46,710 nt of DNA from Pseudomonadota bacterium (lineage in GTDB: Bacteria > Pseudomonadota > Gammaproteobacteria > Steroidobacterales > Steroidobacteraceae): contig CAUJHJ010000001.1 of assembly GCA_963204835.1 (NCBI GenBank), positions 1 to 46,710 of the forward strand, given 5' to 3'. Shown one piece after another: positions 27,420 to 34,147 of the stretch. A program made the position numbers and the translations under genes. The number at the start of each line of letters is the position of its first letter. Position 1 is the stretch's first letter. The notes beneath the pieces are model-generated. The model saw nothing but the letters and a program-made list of their open reading frames with translations. It was not told the DNA's origin and did not search any database.

Positions 27420-28793
27420 ATGAGCATGCGAGCAACCCGTTCAATCGCGGCGCTGGCGATCGCCGTCCTCGGTTCGCTGGGCGCCGCGCCCGCGGCGGCG
27501 GTCACGGATGACGAGCGCACCGCGATCTACATGCAGTTTCGCGCATTGTTCGATGCCGGCAGCTACCAGGAGGCCCTGCCCATGGCCGAGCAGCTCGTCA
27601 CCGCGACGGAGCAGCAATACGGCGCCAAGGATCGCGCGCTCGTCAACCCGCTCGCCAATGTCGGCACCACGCAGCTGCGGCTCGGCAATTTCGCCGCGGC
27701 GGAGAACGCCTACACGCGCGCGCTCACGATCCTCGACAGCACGGCCACCACGACCGACCGCGCGCGGCTGCGGCCGCTGCAGGGCCTCGGGCTGAGCTAC
27801 GCCCGCTCGGACCAGCCCGCGCCGGCCGCCGACACGCTGAGGCGAGCGGTCGACCTGTCGCGCAACCTCGACGGCCTCTACAACCTCGGGCAGGTCGACT
27901 TCGTCCGCGCGCTGATCAGCGTGTACGTCGCGCAGGGCCGCCTCGATGACGCCGAGCGCGAGCACCAGTACGCCTTCCGCATCGCCGAGACCGCCTATGG
28001 CAAGGGCGACCCGCGCATGCTCCCGGCCTACGACTACCTCGCCCGATGGTACGAGTACGTCGGCCGCTATACGACGGCGCGGACCGAGCACCTGCGCGCG
28101 CTGCGCCTCGCCGAGGCCACCACGGGCCGCCTCGGCCCGGCGACCATCGAGCCGCTGCGGGGCATCGCGCGGGCCTATCGCCTCGAGTACCTGTACGGTC
28201 CCGAGGTCACGCAGGAAGCGGCCGCCGACGACCCGGTGCTCTTCAGCACGAACCAGGGCGTCGGGCAGACGATGGCGCGCCTCAACCCGGAAGGCGAGCG
28301 CGCGCTCGCGCTCGCGCTGCGCGCCGCGCGCAAGGCGAGCCCCCCGGTGCCGGCGCAGCTCGGCGCGACACTCGTCGACGTGGGCGACTGGAACCTCACC
28401 GCCGGCGATGGCCGGGCCGCACGCGACAGCTATCGCGACGCATGGCAGTCGCTCGTTGCCGCGGGCGACACCTCGGTCGTCGATGCGCCCCGGCAGTTGC
28501 GCTACAAGCCGCCGGCATCGTCGATCGCACGCTTCACCGGCTCGAACTACGAGAATTACGACGAGTACGCCATCGAGGCGAAGTTTACGGTGGGCGCCGA
28601 CGGCCGCACCCGGGACGTGGTCATCTCGCCGACGGAAGCGCCGCAGGAATTCCGCGACGGCGTCGAAGCGGCCGTGCGCAAGGCGCTCTATGCACCGCGC
28701 ATCGCGAACGGAGAGCCCGTCGAGGCGACCGGTGTCGCGCTCACCGAGCGGGTACTCGTGCGCAAGCCGGCGCAGAAGCCGGCGGGCCCCTAG
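27420..28793 (+). CDS. Exported TPR protein with TonB C-terminal-like domain
   Basis: 457 aa. A signal peptide (about 1-28, ending AAPAAAVT) is followed by tetratricopeptide-like helical repeats (about 30-270: DAGSYQEALPMAEQLV, LGNFAAAENAYTRALTI, QGRLDDAEREHQYAF, GRYTTARTEHLRALRLAEA). The last 80 residues (YAIEAKFTVGADGRTRDVVISP..FRDGVEAAVRKALYAPRIANGEPVEATG) match the TonB C-terminal/energy-transduction fold. The protein is probably periplasmic. GGAG lies just upstream; an alternative ATG at 27426 has better spacing, so the exact start is open by two residues. It overlaps the last gene of the eleven-gene operon tail-to-tail by 4 nt, and its TonB-like end raises the possibility of a functional link to that stator-like operon. 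Confidence 0.85.
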   Translation: MSMRATRSIAALAIAVLGSLGAAPAAAVTDDERTAIYMQFRALFDAGSYQEALPMAEQLVTATEQQYGAKDRALVNPLANVGTTQLRLGNFAAAENAYTRALTILDSTATTTDRARLRPLQGLGLSYARSDQPAPAADTLRRAVDLSRNLDGLYNLGQVDFVRALISVYVAQGRLDDAEREHQYAFRIAETAYGKGDPRMLPAYDYLARWYEYVGRYTTARTEHLRALRLAEATTGRLGPATIEPLRGIARAYRLEYLYGPEVTQEAAADDPVLFSTNQGVGQTMARLNPEGERALALALRAARKASPPVPAQLGATLVDVGDWNLTAGDGRAARDSYRDAWQSLVAAGDTSVVDAPRQLRYKPPASSIARFTGSNYENYDEYAIEAKFTVGADGRTRDVVISPTEAPQEFRDGVEAAVRKALYAPRIANGEPVEATGVALTERVLVRKPAQKPAGP

Positions 28794-29584
28794 CTCGCTG
28801 CCCTGAGCGGTGTCTGCGGCGGCGGCCCGGCGGGCGGCGTCGGCACGGGCGCGGTCGCGGGCTCGGCCGGCGGCTTCGGCACCGCCTGCTGCGACTCGAT
28901 CACGGGGACGGCCTCGATCTTTTCCAGCGCTTGCGCCGCGGCGCTCCCGTCCGCCACGGCCACGGCGGGCGCCACAAGCGTTTCACCGCGCGCGAGCTGC
29001 TGGCCGATCGGCTGGCGGGGAAACTGCACGAGGAACTTGGCCGCCGCATCGCGCATGGCCGCGCGCGCCGCATTCTCGAGCGGCTTGCTGCTCGACATGG
29101 ACCGGTCGCGGCTGCTGCCGTAGCCGGTGATCGTGTAGGAGTCCACCGCCTGCATGCCCTGGGCGTAGACGTTGATGCGATAGCGGATCGTCACGGCGAA
29201 GTAGTCGCCGCCCGTTTCCTTGGCCGTGGCGAAGGAGAACTGCTCCATGCGCGGCTCGAAGATCACCGCGAGGTCGGTCGCCCGGCGCGCTTCCTCTGCA
29301 TCGTCGAGATAGCGCACGTCGGCGAACAGCGCGCCGAAGACGTCGCGCGCGAGGCGCTGGTGGCCGGCGCCGAGTGCGACCTGCCAATCGACGCCGCTGC
29401 GCGTTTCGGCATGACGGAACGTGCGCTGGTCGCCGGTGAGCAGCACCGCGGCCTTGACCGGCAACTGGCGCACGAGGGGCTTCGGGATGACCGGCTCGGG
29501 TGCGATCTCGACGCTGCCGCAGGCGGCGAGCCACGGGAGCGCGGCGGCCGCGGCGATGCGCAACGAAACGGTGAGTGGCGACAT
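28790..29584 (-). CDS. Lipoprotein with Pro-rich tail (operon gene 11)
   Basis: 264 aa. Signal with lipobox LAAC (Cys22), so outer- or inner-membrane lipoprotein. The folded part (about 45-200) begins KAAVLLTGDQRTFRHAETRSGVDWQVALGAG and includes FADVRYLDDAEEAR, DLAVIFEPRMEQFSFATAKETGG and a C-terminal helix (NAARAAMRDAAAKFLVQF). The shape recalls small outer-membrane assembly lipoproteins, but I do not recognise the family. The tail is rich in Pro and Ala. The ATG at 29584 is used because GGAGG sits 9 nt upstream, between the stop of the VWA gene and this start; an ATG at 29608 lies inside the VWA gene. Last gene of the operon; its stop overlaps the convergent TPR gene. Confidence 0.85.
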   Translation of the reverse strand: MSPLTVSLRIAAAAALPWLAACGSVEIAPEPVIPKPLVRQLPVKAAVLLTGDQRTFRHAETRSGVDWQVALGAGHQRLARDVFGALFADVRYLDDAEEARRATDLAVIFEPRMEQFSFATAKETGGDYFAVTIRYRINVYAQGMQAVDSYTITGYGSSRDRSMSSSKPLENAARAAMRDAAAKFLVQFPRQPIGQQLARGETLVAPAVAVADGSAAAQALEKIEAVPVIESQQAVPKPPAEPATAPVPTPPAGPPPQTPLRAAS

Positions 29585-29589
29585 CCGGA

Positions 29590-30636
29590 TCAGCCTCCGC
29601 CGATGCATTGGCGTGTGCCGAACACCTCGATATAGCCCGCACAGGCCTTCTCGGTGGTCACGGGGACGAAGGTGCCCCCGTTGCGGTCACACACCGCGCG
29701 CATCAAAGCAGCAAAGCGGATGCTTGTAAACGGCGGCATGCCCGGGCCCTCCGGGAAGCCGATCGCGTGGATGCGCACCCGGCGGCGGCCGTTGGCATCC
29801 GGCGGGTTCGCCTTGTCGATGGCATCGAGCGCCTTCTGGATCGAATCGCCGGTGAACTCGTCGCCGATCACGTAGATGCTGATGCGCTTGTCGAGCGCCC
29901 AGTATTTCTCGACCGCCTCCTCGATGCCCTGCACGGGATCGGAATCGCTGAACGCGCGCCAGTTGCGCATCGCGCCCGTGATGCGCGCGCGCTGCTGCGG
30001 ATTGTCCTGCAGCCACTGGCCACGGGTACCGGCGAACATCGGCTTGCCCTCGTCGTCGAGCACCTGCAGGCCGCGCACCTTCGGGTAGATGTCGAGGATC
30101 TCCTTCAGCACGTCCTGCGCGCTGTCCCAGTGGGCGGACAGCATGCTGCCCGATGTGTCGATCACGAAGATGATCCATTCGCTGTCGATCGGGATGCCGC
30201 CCACGGCCTCGGTCGGCGGGCGCCGTCGCGACTGCCTCTGCAGCTTCTTCAGGTCCTCGGTGAGCGACTCCTGGGCGGCCACCAGCTCGCCCTCGACAAT
30301 GTTCGCCACCGCGGCGTCCGTGCGACTCGCCGCGTACTGGCCCTTGACGGTCGACAGCTCGCCGCTCACCCGCGCGAGGTTGAGTTTCTCCTTGCGCAGC
30401 GTGTCGGCGCGGCCCTGCATCTCGCGCTCGAGCACCGCGGTCTCGCCGCGGATCTCGTTCAGCTCCTTTTGCAGGGCGAGCACCTGGCCGTCGAGCTGCT
30501 CGCGGCTCTTCTCGATCACGACCGGCTGGCCGAACTCGGACAGCACGAGCAGCAGGATGATCGCGCCGAAGCCGCAACAGATGCAGTCGAGGAACGAGAG
30601 GCTGAAGACCTCCGTATCGCGGCGCTGCAGTTTCAT
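29590..30636 (-). CDS. Membrane-anchored von Willebrand A protein 2 with Asp-containing helix (operon gene 10)
   Basis: 348 aa. A short basic cytoplasmic N-terminus (MKLQRRDTEV) leads into one membrane helix, FSLSFLDCICCGFGAIILLL, with Asp17 and three Cys. A coiled coil follows (about 41-135), then a VWA domain with the MIDAS start DTSGSM (Asp160, Ser162, Ser164), IPIDSEWIIFVID before it and YVIGDEFTGDSI later. The C-terminus has two further Cys (CAGYI.., TRQCIGGG). Topology and the membrane Asp parallel ExbD/TolR/MotB, suggesting that it pairs with the TolQ/ExbB-like gene of the operon, with the VWA domain in the periplasm. That role is inference. It starts 10 nt after VWA protein 1, whose anchor is nearly identical even in DNA sequence. 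Confidence 0.9.
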   Translation of the reverse strand: MKLQRRDTEVFSLSFLDCICCGFGAIILLLVLSEFGQPVVIEKSREQLDGQVLALQKELNEIRGETAVLEREMQGRADTLRKEKLNLARVSGELSTVKGQYAASRTDAAVANIVEGELVAAQESLTEDLKKLQRQSRRRPPTEAVGGIPIDSEWIIFVIDTSGSMLSAHWDSAQDVLKEILDIYPKVRGLQVLDDEGKPMFAGTRGQWLQDNPQQRARITGAMRNWRAFSDSDPVQGIEEAVEKYWALDKRISIYVIGDEFTGDSIQKALDAIDKANPPDANGRRRVRIHAIGFPEGPGMPPFTSIRFAALMRAVCDRNGGTFVPVTTEKACAGYIEVFGTRQCIGGG

Positions 30637-30646
30637 GCGGCCTCGC

Positions 30647-31744
30647 TCACGGCCAGTCCTTCGATGGCATCAGGTAGGTGCCGCCGCTGCGGCGCGCGAG
30701 GGTCCAGAAGGCGTGCGCGGCCGGGTTGTCGCCGCGCATCGGCAGCAGCACCACGTCGATCTGCGTACGCGGAGGCAGCGCCTTCACGGCGTCGTCGAAC
30801 AGGCGCAGGCGGCCGCGCGCATCGATATAGCGGCGGATCGCGGGCGGTGCCGCGCCTTGCGTGGGCAGGCCGTCGGTGATCAGGATCACCTGGTCGGGCG
30901 CGGGCGATAGCTGGCGGATCGCGGCGAAGGCATTGACGAGGCTGGTGCCGTTCTGCGGCACCACCTGGTCCATCGCCTCGAGCACTTGGTCGACCTGCGC
31001 CTGGTCGCCACCCTGCAACCACTTGCCGGCGGTATCCGCCAGCAACGGCGTGGGTTGCGTGTCGAAGCGGTACACCTGGTACTTGCTCGCGGCTGGGATC
31101 TGCGCGGCGAGCCAGCCGACCGTCTTGACGCCCCGGCGCCATTTGCCGGCCGCGCGCCGCGAGGCGTCGCTGGTGTTGCGCAGCCGGATGACGTTGACCA
31201 CGTCCTCGTCGAGCATGCTCGCGGACGCGTCGATGAGGACCAGCACGTGCCGGCCGCGCATGCGCAGCCCGGTGATGTAGCGGCGATCCGCGCCGCCCTT
31301 GGCGACCTTGATCGCGTCGCCCGGCGGGCCCGCTTCCTTGCTCGCGGCCTCGAGGCGACGGGTGCTCTCCTCGAGCGCGCGGATGTCGGCCTTCAGCTTC
31401 TCGATGTGCGCGCGGCGCGCGAGCGTCGTGTCGTCGTGGATCGAACCCTGGTCGCGCTCCTTCTGCAACTGCTCGATCAGCCGCGTGGCGCGCGATGAGG
31501 CGCTGACGGTTTCGCTAGTGGTCCTGGCGAGCGTGTTGCGCAGGACCACGAGGTTCTTCGTGCCCTCGAGAACCTGCTCCTCGAGCAGGCGCACCTGCGA
31601 AGCGAGGTCGTTCGTGCGGCGGATGCGCTCCACGCCGCTTTGCGCGCTGATGATCATGTAGAAAAGGATCACGGCGCCGAACCCGCAGCAGATGCAGTCG
31701 AGGAAGGAGAGGCTGAAGACCTCAGTCTGGCGTCGCTTGCGCAC
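30647..31744 (-). CDS. Membrane-anchored von Willebrand A protein 1 with Asp-containing helix (operon gene 9)
   Basis: 365 aa from a GTG start. The N-terminus is VRKRRQTEV, then the helix FSLSFLDCICCGFGAVILF (Asp16) as in the next gene, then a heptad-rich coiled coil (about 40-138). The VWA domain has DASASM (Asp172, Ser174, Ser176), NGTSLVNAFAAI and ITDGLPT, so the metal site looks complete. VWA domains bind protein ligands through a divalent cation. The two neighbouring VWA genes look like a tandem duplication that has diverged outside the anchor. The start overlaps the preceding gene by 23 nt, indicating coupling. I infer a heteromeric VWA1/VWA2 partner for the proton-channel subunit. Confidence 0.9.
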   Translation of the reverse strand: MRKRRQTEVFSLSFLDCICCGFGAVILFYMIISAQSGVERIRRTNDLASQVRLLEEQVLEGTKNLVVLRNTLARTTSETVSASSRATRLIEQLQKERDQGSIHDDTTLARRAHIEKLKADIRALEESTRRLEAASKEAGPPGDAIKVAKGGADRRYITGLRMRGRHVLVLIDASASMLDEDVVNVIRLRNTSDASRRAAGKWRRGVKTVGWLAAQIPAASKYQVYRFDTQPTPLLADTAGKWLQGGDQAQVDQVLEAMDQVVPQNGTSLVNAFAAIRQLSPAPDQVILITDGLPTQGAAPPAIRRYIDARGRLRLFDDAVKALPPRTQIDVVLLPMRGDNPAAHAFWTLARRSGGTYLMPSKDWP

Positions 31745-33101
31745 CGCCCCCTCCCACGCTGATCAGCGCGAGCCCGATGCCGGGCTCGCCGATGCGGACC
31801 TGGTCGCCCGCGTGCAGTCGCGCGCGGCCGGCGACGCGCTCGTCGTTGACCCAGGTGCCGAAGCGGCTGTGGTCGACCAGCACGACGCCCTCGTCGCCGC
31901 GCAGGATTGTGCAATGGCGGCGCGAGACGCCCGCGGCGCCGGCCGAGACGGTGATCTCCACGCCGTTGCCCTCGCGCCCCACCGTGAGGCCGCGCGAATT
32001 GATGGGCAGGGCGCGGCCGGCGTGCAGCACATGGGTGGGATCGATGACGGCATCGGCCCGCTGCCCGGGATTCTCGCGCCGCGGCGATTCGCCCTGCGGC
32101 TGCAGCGCGCTCGCGGGAAGTCGCCGCAAGAGCCGCACGGGAGCGGCCGCGCCCGCTTCCACCGGCAGTTGCGATGCGACGGCCGCCGCCCACCCGTCGG
32201 GCAACACGATCAGCTCCGCTTCCGCGAGGGTCGCGAGCCGCTCGCGCAGGCCCGCGAGGCGCAGCAGCGCCGCGGGCACCACCACCGCGACCGGTGCGGC
32301 TGCGCGCCGCAGCTCGTGCAGGCAGCGTTCGATTTCGCGATAGCGCGTGGCCGCGGCGGCGGCGAACTGGTCGCGCGCCACGGCCACTTCATGGCGCTCG
32401 CCCGCGGGGCCCTCGAGCGCGACGGTCGCCGAACCCGCCTCCTCGACCTGCGCCGCGATGGCCGGCAACTCGTCGAAGAGCCGCTGCTCGACCGCCGCGT
32501 CGTGCAGCGGATCGAAGCGCGTGCGCAGCACCATGGCCGCGCTCACGACATCGAGCCAGGACTGGTAAACATCGAGCAGGCCGCCGCCGCGGCTCACGAT
32601 CGAACGGCGGCGGCGCACGCTGGCACCGCACTCGACCGCCGTCGCCGCGACGTGGAACAGGCCCGCCTCGAGCACGATCGCGGGCTTTGCGAGCCCGAGC
32701 GGCGCGACGGCCGCCACCGCCGCATCGACGAAGCCGCACACCGACAGCGAGGCCGCGCGGGCCACCGCCAGCACATCCGACAGCGCGCGCGGCGAAAAAG
32801 CGGCGCTGACCGCCACCCACGCCGCCTGCGGCGCTTCGCCCGCGGCGCGCAGGCGCTCGCCGATCTCCGCCGCGGCAATCGACAAGGCGGCCGGGGCCGC
32901 GGCGCCCTCCGCCGCAATGTCGTTCCAGTGGCGCGCCGAAACCTCGGCGGGCCGGCGGCGCAGCAGGCCGGGGGCGGGCGTACCGATGGGCGCCTCGCCG
33001 CCCTGGCGGCGCACGATCGCGGGTGCGATGCCGAGCACGCGGCCTTCTGCCGCGAGCGCAAGCGCACGGTCGTCGATCGAGAGGCCGAGCACCGCCGTCA
33101 T
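31722..33101 (-). CDS. Hsp70/actin-like domain fused to an FHA domain (operon gene 8)
   Basis: 459 aa, no signal or clear membrane helix, hence cytoplasmic. Residues about 1-340 follow an Hsp70/actin-ATPase plan: an opening strand TAVLGLSIDDRALALA, an APAIV turn, then WVAVSAAFSPRALSDVLAVARAASLSVCGFVDAAVAAVAPLG, which corresponds to the DnaK segment where a new monomer is opened by VPAYF..QR.A...A...AGL. The phosphate-binding glycines of true Hsp70 are poorly kept (GLSIDD for DLGTTNS), so ATPase activity is doubtful. An FHA domain occupies 372-450 with VGREG, SRRHC and GTWVND, all key phosphothreonine-binding residues. It probably reads phosphorylation by the operon's kinase. Alternative: a pilus PilM-like or FtsA-like member rather than Hsp70. 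Confidence 0.8.
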   Translation of the reverse strand: MTAVLGLSIDDRALALAAEGRVLGIAPAIVRRQGGEAPIGTPAPGLLRRRPAEVSARHWNDIAAEGAAAPAALSIAAAEIGERLRAAGEAPQAAWVAVSAAFSPRALSDVLAVARAASLSVCGFVDAAVAAVAPLGLAKPAIVLEAGLFHVAATAVECGASVRRRRSIVSRGGGLLDVYQSWLDVVSAAMVLRTRFDPLHDAAVEQRLFDELPAIAAQVEEAGSATVALEGPAGERHEVAVARDQFAAAAATRYREIERCLHELRRAAAPVAVVVPAALLRLAGLRERLATLAEAELIVLPDGWAAAVASQLPVEAGAAAPVRLLRRLPASALQPQGESPRRENPGQRADAVIDPTHVLHAGRALPINSRGLTVGREGNGVEITVSAGAAGVSRRHCTILRGDEGVVLVDHSRFGTWVNDERVAGRARLHAGDQVRIGEPGIGLALISVGGGGAQATPD

Positions 33102-33108
33102 CGCACGC

Positions 33109-33912
33109 TCACCTCGCCTGCATGTTGCGGATCAGCCGCGTGTCGAGCCAGGTCTCGGCGTCGAGCACGAGGCGCTCCTGCGCGAGCTGCAACTGGTGCA
33201 GCAGGAACATCAGGAAGATCGACAGCAGCAACGCGATCAGCGTCGAGTTGAAGGCAACGCCCAGGCCCTCGGTGACGCCGGAGATGTCGCCGCCGACCGC
33301 CTTGTGCGCCTGGCCGAGCGCATCGCCGATGCCGCGCACGGTGCCGATGAAGCCGATCGCCGGGATCGCCCAGGCGATGTAGCGCAGCATCGACATTTCC
33401 GAATCGAGCCGCTCGGCCTCCGACTGGCACATGCTGTGCGCGACGGTGGAAGCGTCCTGCACGCTGCGGGTGGCGCCGAAGCGCGCGAGCGCGGCGAGCA
33501 GCGCGCGCGGCAGCAGCATGTGGCGGCGCTCGTGGTCGAGGCCCTCGATCTGGCGCGTGTACTCGCGCGAGTCCTCGGGCAGGATCTTCATGCCTTCCGC
33601 CAGCTTCAGCACTTCGCCCTCGAGCGCCTTGCGCTCGCGCGCCTGCCGCGTCGCCTTGTAGCCGATGATCGCGAGCGCCCAGATGAACAGGATGATCTCG
33701 CTCTCCTGCTCGTAGTCCTTCACGAGCACGTAGAAGGAGCGCTCGGCGATGTAGTTGGGGTCGTTCAACATGCCGGCGCGCTGCTCCGCGAGGATCGCCT
33801 GCGCCTTCGGCCGCACGTCGAGCACGTAGATGGAATGCACGATCATCACCGTGATCGCGAGCGCGAACAGGCTGAAGACGAATTCGGACGGATAGCGGCG
33901 GGGCGCGCTCAT
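33109..33912 (-). CDS. TolQ/ExbB/MotA-like proton-channel subunit (operon gene 7)
   Basis: 267 aa. Four hydrophobic segments: about 10-31, 71-86, 178-197 and 213-239. The last two with their loop form the MotA/TolQ/ExbB proton-channel signature: AIPAIGFIGTVRGIGDALG (182-200) and GVTEGLGVAFNSTLIALLLSIF (212-233), including the conserved Thr/Ser of the channel. A cytoplasmic domain with charged helices lies between helices 2 and 3. Such proteins form pentamers around dimers of an ExbD/TolR/MotB partner and convert proton flow to mechanical work. No standard ExbD/TolR gene is present; the VWA proteins or the 71-aa protein are candidate partners. It lies 7 nt before the Hsp70-FHA gene. Confidence 0.92.
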   Translation of the reverse strand: MSAPRRYPSEFVFSLFALAITVMIVHSIYVLDVRPKAQAILAEQRAGMLNDPNYIAERSFYVLVKDYEQESEIILFIWALAIIGYKATRQARERKALEGEVLKLAEGMKILPEDSREYTRQIEGLDHERRHMLLPRALLAALARFGATRSVQDASTVAHSMCQSEAERLDSEMSMLRYIAWAIPAIGFIGTVRGIGDALGQAHKAVGGDISGVTEGLGVAFNSTLIALLLSIFLMFLLHQLQLAQERLVLDAETWLDTRLIRNMQAR

Positions 33913-33927
33913 GGGGTTCCTTCGGGC

Positions 33928-34143
33928 TCAGATATCCACGGGAAAGCTGACATTGTTGTCGGCCGACTGGCGCAGGTCGGGCGGCAGCTCCTCCTGCTCC
34001 TTGACCGGCGCGCCGATGGGCTCCTCCTCTTCGACCGCCTGCGCGAAGGCCGGCGGCACGAGGCGCGCGATCACATAGGCCGCGACCCACACCGCGAGCG
34101 AGGCGAAGGTCATGATCCAGATGGAGCGCCAGGTGTTCTTCAT
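33928..34143 (-). CDS. 71-aa single-pass membrane protein (operon gene 6)
   Basis: A short cytoplasmic N-terminus (MKNTWRS), one membrane helix (about 8-30, IWIMTFASLAVWVAAYVIARLVP) and an acidic extracytoplasmic tail (EEEEPIGAPVKEQEELPPDLRQSADNNVSFPVDI). It resembles no family that I recognise. There is no Asp in the helix, so it is not a classical ExbD. It starts 4 nt after the FGE-domain gene stop and ends 15 nt before the channel gene. The position suggests an accessory subunit of the channel complex. Confidence 0.75.
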   Translation of the reverse strand: MKNTWRSIWIMTFASLAVWVAAYVIARLVPPAFAQAVEEEEPIGAPVKEQEELPPDLRQSADNNVSFPVDI

Positions 34144-34147
34144 CGTG

